Shown: piece by piece, positions 43,870 to 51,857 of the stretch
Layout: each line of letters opens with the position of its first letter
How positions within the stretch are numbered: the first letter of the stretch is position 1
Assembly: GCF_019966545.1 (NCBI RefSeq)
Contig: NZ_JAIMIC010000005.1
Location: 186,001 to 250,000, forward strand
DNA from: Heliomarina baculiformis
GTDB lineage: Bacteria; Pseudomonadota; Alphaproteobacteria; Rhodobacterales; Rhodobacteraceae
Direction of reading: 5' to 3'
DNA length: 64,000 nucleotides
Position numbers and translations under genes: made by a program
Notes under the pieces: model-generated
Database searches by the model: none
Seen by the model: the letters and a program-made list of their open reading frames with translations, nothing else
Told to the model about the DNA's origin: nothing

Positions 43870-44981
43870 AGCCCCCTGATCTTTGCAATCTTTTCAGCAT
43901 GATATCCGTAGTCGCCAAGCCATTCGGCGGCGACGCGGGCCCGTTTCATGTAAAAACCCATGTCGAAATCGTCGGTCATGCCGATGCCGCCATGCATCTG
44001 GACTCCTTCGATCACGGCGCGCTTGGCGGTGTCTGTTGCACGCGCTTTGGCCAGCGAAACGGCGAGGCTGGCATTTTCCGGATCTTCGTCCAGCATCCGC
44101 CCCGCATGTGCAACCGCCGAAGCCGTAACTTCCGTGTGACACCAAAGATCGGCGGCACGGTGCTGAAGCGCCTGAAACTGTCCGATCAATACGCCAAACT
44201 GCTTTCGTTCTTTCAGGTATCCCACGGTCATACCAAAGGCCCCGGCTGCCACGCCGCTCATTTCGGCGGCCAGCGCGGCCTGCCCGGCTTCGAGCGCCGG
44301 TTGCAGCACTTTCATCGCCTGATCGACATTTCCAAGCACGTCTTCGCCGGTCGCCTCAACATTGTCGAACGTGATTCTGGCGGCGTCACGACTGTCGATC
44401 ATTCCTTTATGATTCCGGGTGATGCCGTTCCGACCGGCCGGCAGATCGAACAGGGTCAGTCCAGCATCCGTCTTTGCAAGAACCAGCAGCCGGTCAGCCA
44501 GCGCCCCGTCGACCACAAACGTCTTTTCGCCGTTCAGACGAAAGCTGTTGCCGTCGCGCGTCGCCGACATCTCGGTTTTTTCCGGTGAAAACTTTGGCCC
44601 CTCATCAACAGCCAGCGCATATGTCACTTCACCGGACGCAATCGCGCTCAGCGCTTCTTGGGCGCGGCTGTCCGATACCTGACGCAGTGCTGTCGCGGCT
44701 ATAACGGCGCTGGAAAGAAACGGGCTGGCGACCAGCGTCTTTCCCATCTCGCGCGCAAGGATGCCCGCAGCTGCGTGGCCCATATCGGATCCGCCATGAT
44801 CTTCGGGCACTAGAATGCCAGCCCAACCCATCTTGGCCATTTCCTGCCAGAGCGCCCTATCAAACGTTTTTCCCGCGTCGCGCAAGTCGCGAAGCTGTTT
44901 CACCGGCGCGTTCTCATCTAGAAACCCGCGTGCGGAATCCGCCAGCATGGTTTCTTCTTCAGTCATTACCAATGTCGTCAT
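43866..44981 (-). CDS. Acyl-CoA dehydrogenase, probable non-catalytic subunit of a heteromeric enzyme
   Basis: The 371-residue protein has an acyl-CoA dehydrogenase N-terminal domain (TEEETMLADSARGFLDENAP), a middle domain and a C-terminal helical domain with RKQFGVLIGQFQALQHRAAD and MHGGIGMTDDFD. At the C-terminal position where the catalytic Glu usually lies, the sequence reads AEWLGDYGYHAEKIA, with no EGT motif. In steroid-degradation ACADs a subunit lacking the base pairs with an active one; the upstream gene has the base. Confidence 0.84.
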   Translation of the reverse strand: MTTLVMTEEETMLADSARGFLDENAPVKQLRDLRDAGKTFDRALWQEMAKMGWAGILVPEDHGGSDMGHAAAGILAREMGKTLVASPFLSSAVIAATALRQVSDSRAQEALSAIASGEVTYALAVDEGPKFSPEKTEMSATRDGNSFRLNGEKTFVVDGALADRLLVLAKTDAGLTLFDLPAGRNGITRNHKGMIDSRDAARITFDNVEATGEDVLGNVDQAMKVLQPALEAGQAALAAEMSGVAAGAFGMTVGYLKERKQFGVLIGQFQALQHRAADLWCHTEVTASAVAHAGRMLDEDPENASLAVSLAKARATDTAKRAVIEGVQMHGGIGMTDDFDMGFYMKRARVAAEWLGDYGYHAEKIAKIRGL

Positions 44982-44985
44982 TGTC

Positions 44986-46173
44986 TTACCCCGGAAGTCC
45001 CAGAACCCGGCGCGAAACGATGCTCAGCATCACCTCGGAGGTTCCGCCTTCGATGGAATTTGCTTTGGTGCGAAGCCAGTCCGCCGGGCGCGATCCGTAT
45101 GGCCCGTCCCATTCGAGCGCGTCGCTGCCACTTGCGGCCATCATCAATTCGTGGCGGTCCTTGTTCAGCTCGGTGCCAACGTATTTGAGCATCGCAGAGG
45201 CATCGCCGACGCCCTGCCCGGCTTCGGCCATGTCCTTGTAGCGTTCGAGCGTCAGCCCTGTTGCCAGCGAGTCGATCTCAGCCTTGATGGCGGCGGCGCG
45301 CAGGATCGGATCAAGCTCGGCGCCGTCATCCGTCAAAACCTGTGCCAGCGGTCGCATGCCGCCAGTTCCCGACCCGATGGCCGAGATCATGGAACGTTCA
45401 TGCGTTAGCAGGTATTTGGCGACGTCCCACCCGCGGTTGATGGTACCGACTACGGAAGAAATACCGTCTTCATCTTCTTTCGGCACTTCAACATTATCGA
45501 AGAAGGTTTCGCAAAATGGCGACATTCCCGAGATCAGTTTGATCGGACGCGTCGATACGCCTGGCGTTTCCATATCGATCAGAAGGAACGTAATCCCGAG
45601 GTGTTTCTTGGCCTCACGATCCGATCTGACCAGCGCGAAAATCGCATCTGCCTTGTCCGCGTAAGAGGTCCAGATCTTCTGACCATTCACCAACCAGTGG
45701 TCGCCTTTGTCCTCGCATTTTGTCTGTACGCTGGCGAGATCGGAACCTGCGCCGGGCTCGGAATATCCTTGGCACCAGCGAATTTCGCCGCGAGCGATCG
45801 GCAGCAGATATTTTTTCTTTTGCTCCTCGGTGCCGAAATGCAAAAGCGCCGGGCCAAGCATCCAGATGCCAAAGCTGTCGAGCGGCCGACGCGCTTCAAT
45901 CCGAGCGAGCTCTTCGTGCCAGATCTTCTCTTCGGCGCGGTTCATGCCCGCGCCGCCATAGGCCTTTGGCCATGTCGGAACCGTAAATCCCTTTTCAATA
46001 CAACGGTTCAGCCATGTCTCCTGAGCTTCGGATTCGAAAACCCAATTGCGGCCGCCCCAGCAGGTATGGTCTCTGCTTGAATTTCCATCACGCATCTCGG
46101 CTGGGCAATTCGCCTCCAGCCAAGAACGCAGTTCCATACGGAACGCGGACTGGTCCTGTGCCATCTGCGCCAT
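44986..46173 (-). CDS. Acyl-CoA dehydrogenase, probable catalytic subunit of a heteromeric enzyme
   Basis: The 395-residue protein begins with an RMELRSWLEANCPAEMR-type domain, has GYSEPGAGSDLASVQTKCED and GQKIWTSYADKADAIFALVR, and ends with the catalytic Glu in SIEGGTSEVMLSIVSRRVLG. It starts the eight-gene minus-strand operon and its stop is 4 bases before the second ACAD gene. Such FadE-like pairs form alpha2beta2 enzymes in steroid and related ring or side-chain breakdown. Confidence 0.87.
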   Translation of the reverse strand: MAQMAQDQSAFRMELRSWLEANCPAEMRDGNSSRDHTCWGGRNWVFESEAQETWLNRCIEKGFTVPTWPKAYGGAGMNRAEEKIWHEELARIEARRPLDSFGIWMLGPALLHFGTEEQKKKYLLPIARGEIRWCQGYSEPGAGSDLASVQTKCEDKGDHWLVNGQKIWTSYADKADAIFALVRSDREAKKHLGITFLLIDMETPGVSTRPIKLISGMSPFCETFFDNVEVPKEDEDGISSVVGTINRGWDVAKYLLTHERSMISAIGSGTGGMRPLAQVLTDDGAELDPILRAAAIKAEIDSLATGLTLERYKDMAEAGQGVGDASAMLKYVGTELNKDRHELMMAASGSDALEWDGPYGSRPADWLRTKANSIEGGTSEVMLSIVSRRVLGLPG

Positions 46174-46230
46174 GTCTCCTCCCCATTGCGCTTCTGTTTC
46201 GCTGTGCAGAATTGCATTTCAAAAACGGAT

Positions 46231-46252
46231 TGACAACACCGGATCGCACACC
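46231..46252. promoter_or_regulatory. Conserved site TGACAACAC-CGGATCGCA (copy 1) in divergent promoter
   Basis: TGACAACAC followed by CGGATCGCA and CACC lies between the divergent acyl-CoA dehydrogenase operon and the quinone-reductase-like gene. A near-identical arrangement with two extra bases (GC) occurs at 48038-48062 in another divergent promoter. A TTGACA overlaps its first bases, so binding could block or assist the promoter of the gene at 46313. Confidence 0.55.
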
Positions 46253-46312
46253 AAGAGTCTGACCCAACGTGTTGCCGAGGACAACACTTGCATTTGCGTG
46301 GGGAGGAACACC

Positions 46313-47308
46313 ATGAAAGCCTTGTTGAGCACCGCCGTTGGCGGACCGGAGAGCCTGGAGCTTAAAGAAATCGAAACACCGACGCCTGGAAAAGGGCAGG
46401 TTTTGATTCGAACACGCGCCTCGGGGGTCAACTTTCCCGATACCTTGATGATCCGTGATCTTTACCAATTCAAACCGGAGCGTCCATTTGCACCCGGCGG
46501 TGAAATTGCCGGTACGGTCGAAACGGTCGGAGAAGGTGTGACGGATGTCGCGCCCGGTGATCGCGTTCTTGCGCTCACCGGTCACGGTGGTTTCGCGACC
46601 CATACAATCGCCGAAGCTGCCCGCATTATCAAAATCCCCGATGACATGCCTTTCGAAGACGCGGCCTGCTTCATTTTCACTTATGGTACATCGCATCACG
46701 CGCTGAAGGACCGCGCGCATATCAAGGCAGGCGATTCCCTGCTGATCCTCGGGGCTGCGGGCGGTGTTGGTGCAGCGGCAATCGAACTCGGGAAGGCAGC
46801 TGGCGCCAAGGTGATCGCAGCTGTCTCTTCTCAGGAAAAGGCCGATTTCTGCAAGGAACTCGGTGCGGATGAGGCCATCGTTTATGACCGCGCGCTTGAA
46901 AAAGAAGGCCAGAAAGCGTTTTCCGCCCAGATCAAGGATATCGTCGGCAAGGACGGCGTCGATATCGTCTATGATGCGGTTGGCGGTGCCTATGCTGAAC
47001 CAGCCATTCGTGCGCTGGCGTGGGAAGGGCGTTTTCTTGTCGTTGGCTTCCCTGCTGGCATTCCCAAGATTCCGTTGAACCTTGCCTTGCTCAAAGGGTG
47101 CCAGATCGTTGGCGTGTTCTGGGGCGATTCCACCAGACGCGACCCCAAGGGACATGCAGAGAATGTCGCCGAATTGTTCGACATGTATTCCAAGGGCAAG
47201 ATCAAGCCCCGCATCTCTGCGTCGTTCCCGCTGGAAAAAGCAGCCGATGCGCTCACGATGATGCAGGATCGAAAGGTCATGGGAAAAGTGGTGGTGACGA
47301 CGGACTGA
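46313..47308 (+). CDS. NADPH:quinone oxidoreductase-like MDR family protein
   Basis: From ATG 46313 (GGGGAGGAACACC upstream, a strong site) the product is 331 residues. It is a zinc-free medium-chain reductase with VNFPDTLMIRDLYQFKPERP, FAPGGEIAGTVETVGEG, the cofactor motif ILGAAGGVGAAAIELGKAAG (about residue 148) and GIPKIPLNLALLKGCQIVGV. It probably reduces an enone or quinone, possibly an enoyl-CoA-type intermediate. Divergent from the ACAD operon. Confidence 0.88.
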   Translation: MKALLSTAVGGPESLELKEIETPTPGKGQVLIRTRASGVNFPDTLMIRDLYQFKPERPFAPGGEIAGTVETVGEGVTDVAPGDRVLALTGHGGFATHTIAEAARIIKIPDDMPFEDAACFIFTYGTSHHALKDRAHIKAGDSLLILGAAGGVGAAAIELGKAAGAKVIAAVSSQEKADFCKELGADEAIVYDRALEKEGQKAFSAQIKDIVGKDGVDIVYDAVGGAYAEPAIRALAWEGRFLVVGFPAGIPKIPLNLALLKGCQIVGVFWGDSTRRDPKGHAENVAELFDMYSKGKIKPRISASFPLEKAADALTMMQDRKVMGKVVVTTD

Positions 47309-47317
47309 CGCCCGGGA

Positions 47318-47974
47318 TCACCCCAGATGCGTACAGTCGTTAAAGCCTTTTACCCACATGGTTTCGCCGAGGATCACAAGTCGGCTGATGGAACCATTGT
47401 TCGCCCCGTTGAAATGAAACGGGCGGGCACCGCTGGCAATGGACATGGCGGCACCAATCACGCCGCCATGAACGACTACGGCGACCCGTTCGTCGGCATG
47501 CGCAGCAGCGATCCGCAAAAGTCCCGCACGCACCCGGTCATGAAGCTGCTGCGTCGTTTCCGCATTCGGAATTTCACCCCATTCCTCGCGCTCGATCGCG
47601 CGCATGAACTCCGGCGCCTTTTCGGCGGCCTTGATGCGATATTCGCCGCCATCCCAGTCACCAAGCCTGATTTCTCTCAGGTCCGGTTCGACTTGTGGTG
47701 TCAGTTTCAAGTGGCGCGCCAAAGGCGCGGCGGTCTGATGCGTTCGTCTCAACGTGGTCACGTAAATTGCGGAAATTGCGTCATCTTTAAGACGTTCGCC
47801 AACAAGTATGGCTTGCTCTTCACCCATTGGATGAAGTGCCGGATCGCCATGACCATCGATCATGGGAAAACTTTCACCGGGCCGCGAGGCCTCCGTTCGG
47901 CCATGCCGGATCAAGAGAAGATCGGCAGCACCTTGGGGCGGCAGGTAATCGCTCTGATGATATTCTTTCGTCAT
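47318..47974 (-). CDS. Histidine phosphatase family protein
   Basis: From ATG 47974 (AAGGAGAGCAC upstream) the product is 218 residues, with the catalytic LLIRHGRTEAS (about residue 20), acidic EIRLGDWDGG and second catalytic His in VAVVVHGGVIGAAM. It converges on the quinone-reductase-like gene with a 9-base gap. It is a second, distinct phosphatase of the same superfamily as the one at 40223; the substrate is unknown. Confidence 0.86.
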   Translation of the reverse strand: MTKEYHQSDYLPPQGAADLLLIRHGRTEASRPGESFPMIDGHGDPALHPMGEEQAILVGERLKDDAISAIYVTTLRRTHQTAAPLARHLKLTPQVEPDLREIRLGDWDGGEYRIKAAEKAPEFMRAIEREEWGEIPNAETTQQLHDRVRAGLLRIAAAHADERVAVVVHGGVIGAAMSIASGARPFHFNGANNGSISRLVILGETMWVKGFNDCTHLG

Positions 47975-48037
47975 GAAGTGCTCTCCTTGCCGTCTGCCGT
48001 GATGAATTGCGCCCACCTACCCATATCGGCTCACCGA

Positions 48038-48062
48038 TGACAACACGCCGGATCGCAGACAC
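48038..48062. promoter_or_regulatory. Conserved site TGACAACAC-GC-CGGATCGCA (copy 2) in divergent promoter
   Basis: This site lies in the 118-base gap between the histidine phosphatase (minus) and the MDR reductase (plus). It matches copy 1 at 46231-46252 in two blocks of nine bases separated by two extra bases. A common regulator for both divergent promoters is suggested; the IclR protein at 38349 is one candidate. Confidence 0.5.
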
Positions 48063-48092
48063 GCGCGGACAGCGAAACCGAAATCAAGGGAC

Positions 48093-49115
48093 ATGAACAT
48101 GACAAACCGACAGATTACGATTGCAGAATTGCCAACGGGCAACCTGACGCCGGATCATTTCAAACTGAATGAGACGGAGATACCCAGCCCAAGCGACGGT
48201 GACGTTCTCCTCCGCACCGTTCTTATGTCGATAGACGCGGCCAATCGAAGCTGGATGCAAGGGGCAACCTATCGAGATGCGGTTCATGCGGGTGACCCGA
48301 TGCCGACCTATGCAATCAGCGAAGTGGTCGAGAGCAAAAGCCCGCGCCTCGCAACAGGTGACGTGGTAGCCTGTGAATCGGTTTGGTCAGAGTATGTGGT
48401 TCGTCCGGCGCATAAATGCGTAAAGCTTCCCACCATGCGGCCGCTGTCGAACCTGATGTCTGTTTATGGCATTGCCGGAAAGACGGCGTTTCACGGCCTG
48501 ATCGGCGTAGGACAGCCCGTCACGGGCGAAACGGTCCTGGTGTCTGCTGCTGCTGGTTCTGTCGGCTCAATAGTAGGGCAGATTGCAAAAGCGTTGGGAT
48601 GCCATGTTGTTGGCATCGCCGGGGGCGCGCAAAAATGCAAATGGGTGACCGATGAGCTTGGGTTTGATGCCTGTATCGATTACCGCGAGCCTGGCATGGG
48701 CAAGGCGCTTCGTCAGGCCTGCCCTAACGGAGTTGACGTCTATTTCGATAATGTCGGCGGTAAGGTTCTCGAAGCTGCCCTTTTTGCTATGAATACCAAA
48801 GGACGCGTCGTTTGCTGCGGCGCCGTCAGCCAATATGACACGACAGATGCACCTTCGGGACCGCGCAACCTGCCGGGTCTGGTCGTCGTCAAACGGCTGC
48901 GCATGGAAGGGTTCATCGTGATGGATTTTGCAGATCGCGATGCGACCGCGCTCAGAGCGCTGCAAACTTGGGTCGAAAATGGTCAGATCAAGGTATTCGA
49001 AGATATCGTCGAGGGGCTGGAAAACGCCCCCTCTGCGCTGATCGGTCTCTTGGCCGGCGAAAACAAGGGCAAACGGATGGTTCGTGTCGGACCGGATCCG
49101 GAAGGCGTACAATAG
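48093..49115 (+). CDS. NADP-dependent MDR oxidoreductase (prostaglandin/curcumin reductase type)
   Basis: The 340-residue protein shows the LTD/PTGR branch of medium-chain reductases: LMSIDAANRSWMQGATYRDA, a cofactor motif VSAAAGSVGSIVGQIAKALG (about residue 150), GVDVYFDNVGGKVLEAAL and GFIVMDFADRD. Such enzymes reduce conjugated C=C bonds. A second ATG at 48099 is equally possible. It is followed after 17 bases by a MaoC gene, probably in one operon. Confidence 0.88.
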   Translation: MNMTNRQITIAELPTGNLTPDHFKLNETEIPSPSDGDVLLRTVLMSIDAANRSWMQGATYRDAVHAGDPMPTYAISEVVESKSPRLATGDVVACESVWSEYVVRPAHKCVKLPTMRPLSNLMSVYGIAGKTAFHGLIGVGQPVTGETVLVSAAAGSVGSIVGQIAKALGCHVVGIAGGAQKCKWVTDELGFDACIDYREPGMGKALRQACPNGVDVYFDNVGGKVLEAALFAMNTKGRVVCCGAVSQYDTTDAPSGPRNLPGLVVVKRLRMEGFIVMDFADRDATALRALQTWVENGQIKVFEDIVEGLENAPSALIGLLAGENKGKRMVRVGPDPEGVQ

Positions 49116-49132
49116 AAGGTCGAGGATTGAAA

Positions 49133-49606
49133 ATGAAAGCTATCGATGCGGCATTCGCCGAAGCAAATTCACAGGTTGGATCGGAAATCGGGGTTTCCGA
49201 ATGGGTGACGATTGATCAGGCGACAATCGATGCGTTTGCCGAAACCACATATGATCATCAATGGATCCACATTGACCCTGAAAGGGCCGCGAAGGAAACG
49301 CCATTTGGTGGGACGATCGCTCATGGATTTTTGACCCTCTCGCTGGCCAGCAAGTTCGGGTATGAATGCCTCGGTCGGTATGATGGTCAGGTGATGGGAA
49401 TCAACTACGGGTTTAACAAGCTTCGCTTTCTGTCCCCTGTAAAGGCGGGTGCGCGTGTTCGCGGACGATTTGTCATGCACGAAGTCAAGAAACGCTCGGA
49501 AACAGACCTGCTCCGAACAACCATGCTGACCATCGAAATCGATGGTCAGGAGACGCCTGCTCTTGTCGCTGAATGGTTGGGGCTGGCAGTATTCGAGGCG
49601 AACTGA
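49133..49606 (+). CDS. MaoC family (R)-specific enoyl-CoA hydratase/dehydratase
   Basis: From ATG 49133 (GTCGAGGATTGAAA upstream) the product is 157 residues with a single hotdog domain. The hydratase motif is clear: FAETTYDHQWIHIDPERAAK, then TPFGGTIAHGFLTLSL, with catalytic Asp and His. It produces (3R)-hydroxyacyl-CoA, which would suit the MFE-2-like SDR at 42096. It follows the MDR reductase. Confidence 0.9.
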   Translation: MKAIDAAFAEANSQVGSEIGVSEWVTIDQATIDAFAETTYDHQWIHIDPERAAKETPFGGTIAHGFLTLSLASKFGYECLGRYDGQVMGINYGFNKLRFLSPVKAGARVRGRFVMHEVKKRSETDLLRTTMLTIEIDGQETPALVAEWLGLAVFEAN

Positions 49607-49637
49607 CCGTCGGTTTACCGTGCTTTAGGAAATTTCT

Positions 49638-49658
49638 GTGCCCCGCTTGTCGGGGCAC
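49638..49658 (+). terminator. Hairpin after maoC
   Basis: GTGCCCCG and CGGGGCAC form a perfect 8-bp stem with loop CTTGT, 32 bases after the stop. The downstream bases lack a T-run, so it may be a factor-assisted terminator. Confidence 0.5.
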
Positions 49659-49707
49659 GGCCTCATTGACGTATCCAAGGTCTTGCTGCGGACACCTTAT
49701 CAGTTAT

Positions 49708-49737
49708 ATTGGCGGCCTATCCGTAAGATACGCCAAT
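49708..49737. promoter_or_regulatory. Dyad upstream of the LuxR gene
   Basis: ATTGGCG (49708-49714) and CGCCAAT (49731-49737) are perfect inverted repeats; the inner TATC and GATA also pair, with a three-base bulge. The dyad ends 20 bases before the LuxR start, where it could be an autoregulatory operator or an mRNA hairpin limiting initiation. Confidence 0.45.
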
Positions 49738-49757
49738 GTTTGTAGGGCTTTTCCGCA

Positions 49758-50513
49758 ATGAAACTACGACAGTATCTGTACCACCTGTCTAACGTTCAAA
49801 CGCTCGAGGATCTGTGGTCGGCGCATACAACGCAGATGGCCTCTTATGGGTTTGACCGGCTGCTTTACGGCTTCACCCGATTTCGTACGGAAAACTCTCT
49901 TGGCGATCCTGAAGATTTTGTCGTTCTGACAAACCATTCGCCGGAATACGTCGAAGGTTTCATGACTCAGGGGCTCTATTTTCATGCCCCGATGCTGCAT
50001 TGGGCGCTGAAGAACGAAGGCGCAGGAAGCTGGCGCCATCTTGGCGAAAAGTTCAATGTCGGCGAACTGACACCTGAAGAGCTCAAGGTTATCGAGTTCA
50101 ATCTAAAGATGCAGGTCACCGCCGGCTATACGATCAGTTTCAAGTCGGTTTCTGCGCGTTCAAAAGGCGCAATATCCTTGGCGGCCAAGGTCGGCATGAC
50201 CCAGGAGGATGTAGATGCGGTGTGGGAAGAGCACGGACGTGATATCCACTTAATGAACAACTTTGCTCATCTAAAAATCCTTACCCTGCCCTATTCGCCG
50301 CCCAATCGCGGACTGACAAAGCGGCAGCGTGAAGCATTGGAATGGGTCGGTGATGGCAAGACGACGCAGGACATCGCGCTCTTGATGGGGCTTACCTCGG
50401 CGACGGTCGAAAAACATCTCCGGCTCGCACGCGAGTCGCTTTCTGTTGAAACAACAGCGCAGGCCGTGTTGAAGGCGGCATTGCACAACCAGATGTTCGT
50501 TCTGGAAGCCTGA
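49758..50513 (+). CDS. LuxR family regulator with autoinducer-binding domain (solo)
   Basis: The 251-residue protein has an N-terminal autoinducer-binding domain (about residues 15-165) and a C-terminal LuxR HTH (LTKRQREALEWVGDGKTTQD, LMGLTSATVEKHLRLAR, about 185-240). No acyl-homoserine-lactone synthase is in the window. Of the ligand-contacting residues, the Asp before the conserved Pro reads Ala (YFHAPML), while the later Trp (GAGSW) is kept, so binding of a standard acyl-homoserine lactone is doubtful. A structured RNA-like region and a long palindrome follow. Confidence 0.87.
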   Translation: MKLRQYLYHLSNVQTLEDLWSAHTTQMASYGFDRLLYGFTRFRTENSLGDPEDFVVLTNHSPEYVEGFMTQGLYFHAPMLHWALKNEGAGSWRHLGEKFNVGELTPEELKVIEFNLKMQVTAGYTISFKSVSARSKGAISLAAKVGMTQEDVDAVWEEHGRDIHLMNNFAHLKILTLPYSPPNRGLTKRQREALEWVGDGKTTQDIALLMGLTSATVEKHLRLARESLSVETTAQAVLKAALHNQMFVLEA

Positions 50514-50595
50514 TAAACTTCCGACAGCAAGGTTATTCCGGAAAAACGCCCCTTTCCAAACAGTTAATGGCGGATAGCGTCAAGAAAACGTCATG

Positions 50596-50614
50596 TCCTT
50601 ACCTAAGGTAAGGA
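50596..50614. promoter_or_regulatory. 19-bp perfect palindrome, candidate operator
   Basis: TCCTTACCTAAGGTAAGGA has nine-base arms around a central A. It sits 82 bases after the LuxR stop and about 40-50 bases before the structured RNA-like region. LuxR-family sites are dyads of about this size, so it could be the target of the adjacent regulator; this is inference. Confidence 0.55.
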
Positions 50615-50649
50615 ATACATGACTTTCGTTAAGTTCGAATAAGACGCAA

Positions 50650-50853
50650 TCTATCCATGTTCCGTGAGTGGTGGCTTTAGCCTGGGAACATCGGGAAATG
50701 AACCTTGCAATTACAAGGCTCTCTGACCTGTCCGGTCCGAACGTGTATTCTTCCACGCCAGGGCCGGAGCTCTCTTGAACGGTCCCGCCCATCCCCAAAT
50801 GGACCGTCTGGAAGGGCCGAAACCGGGGAGTTTTCCCCCGGTTTCGGTTATTT
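50650..50853 (+). ncRNA. Candidate structured small RNA gene ending in an intrinsic terminator
   Basis: A run of consecutive helices can form on the plus strand: ATGTTCC/GGAACAT (50657-50663 with 50685-50691), CCTTG/CAAGG (50703-50707 with 50714-50718), CCGGTCC/GGGCCGG (50732-50738 with 50761-50767) enclosing CGTG/CACG, and ACGGTCC/GGACCGT (50779-50785 with 50801-50807). A 12-bp terminator hairpin (CCGAAACCGGGG / CCCCGGTTTCGG, 50817-50847) followed by TTATTT closes it. No ORF fits. I do not recognise the family with confidence; size and layout recall 6S-like RNAs, but the usual neighbour is absent. The 5' end is a guess. Confidence 0.5.
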
Positions 50854-50900
50854 CCCGAAAAACTGCTTACAGTCCCTGCCCGCCTTGCACGCAGGCAAAG

Positions 50901-50924
50901 AAAAAGGCGGGGTCCCCCCCGCCT
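50901..50924 (-). terminator. Rho-independent terminator of rpsB-tsf
   Basis: Read on the minus strand, AGGCGGGG and CCCCGCCT form an 8-bp stem followed by TTTTTC, 26 bases after the tsf stop. Confidence 0.85.
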
Positions 50925-50949
50925 CATCTGTCTTGCAAAGAAAGCAGGT

Positions 50950-51828
50950 TCAGCCGCCGGCTGCCGTTTTTGCAACTTCTGCTGCAAAGTCTTCTTCTTT
51001 TTTCTCGATGCCTTCGCCAACTTCGAGGCGAATGAAACCGGTAATGGTCGCGCCAGCTTCTTCAGCAGCCGCACCAACGGTCAGGTCGGGGTTGACCACG
51101 AACTGCTGGTTGAGCAGCGTGACTTCCGCCATGAATTTTTTCATGCGGCCGACAATCATTTTTTCGATGACCTGCTCGGGCTTGCCGCTTTCACGGGCAA
51201 TATCCATCTGGACGTTCTTCTCTTTTTCGACAACGGCCGGATCAAGATCCGCTTCGCTGAGCGAGGCCGGGTTCACGGCTGCGATATGCATTGCGACCTG
51301 CTTGCCGAATGCTTCGTCACCGCCGTCCATCGCGACCAGAACGCCGATTTTGCCCATACCGGGCGCTGCCGCGTTGTGCACGTAGGAAACGACGCTGCCG
51401 CCTTCGATGCTGGCCATGCGACGCAGGCTCATGTTTTCACCAATCTTGGCGATGGCGTCGGTCAGAACTGTTTCGACCGGCTTTCCGTTCAGATCGGCCT
51501 TCTTGAGCGCTTCGACGTCCGAAACACCCATTGCCGCCTGAGCGATACCGCTCACCATTTCCTGGAATTCGCTGTTCTTGGCAACGAAATCGGTCTCGGA
51601 GTTGACTTCAACGGCAACGCCTTTGCCACCTTCGACAACCACACCGACGAGCCCTTCGGCTGCGGTACGACCGGATTTCTTGGCCGCTTTCGCGAGGCCC
51701 TTTGTGCGCAGCCAGTCTACGGCGGCTTCCATGTCACCGTCATTTTCGGTCAGCGCTTTTTTCGCGTCCATCATGCCTGCGCCGGTGCTTTCGCGCAGTT
51801 CTTTAACCATTGCTGCTGTGATTGCCAT
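50950..51828 (-). CDS. tsf: Translation elongation factor Ts
   Basis: The 292-residue guanine-nucleotide exchange factor for EF-Tu has the N-terminal UBA-like domain ([20 protein letters not shown]), the conserved [11 protein letters not shown] motif (about residue 80) and the dimerisation domain. The length is normal. It follows rpsB after 77 bases containing a strong intercistronic hairpin, and ends at an intrinsic terminator. Confidence 0.97.
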   Translation of the reverse strand: MAITAAMVKELRESTGAGMMDAKKALTENDGDMEAAVDWLRTKGLAKAAKKSGRTAAEGLVGVVVEGGKGVAVEVNSETDFVAKNSEFQEMVSGIAQAAMGVSDVEALKKADLNGKPVETVLTDAIAKIGENMSLRRMASIEGGSVVSYVHNAAAPGMGKIGVLVAMDGGDEAFGKQVAMHIAAVNPASLSEADLDPAVVEKEKNVQMDIARESGKPEQVIEKMIVGRMKKFMAEVTLLNQQFVVNPDLTVGAAAEEAGATITGFIRLEVGEGIEKKEEDFAAEVAKTAAGG

Positions 51829-51857
51829 TTCGGGCTCTCCTCAAATCATGCCGGGAT

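Noticed and set aside
50650-50853. Naming the structured region as 6S RNA (ssrS)
   Set aside because: Size and hairpins are compatible, but I could not verify the central bubble or conserved blocks, and the usual neighbouring gene is absent, so only a candidate ncRNA is reported.
50580-51077. Minus-strand ORF of 165 codons across the tsf terminator
   Set aside because: It is an out-of-frame reading of the tsf 3' end and the structured RNA region.
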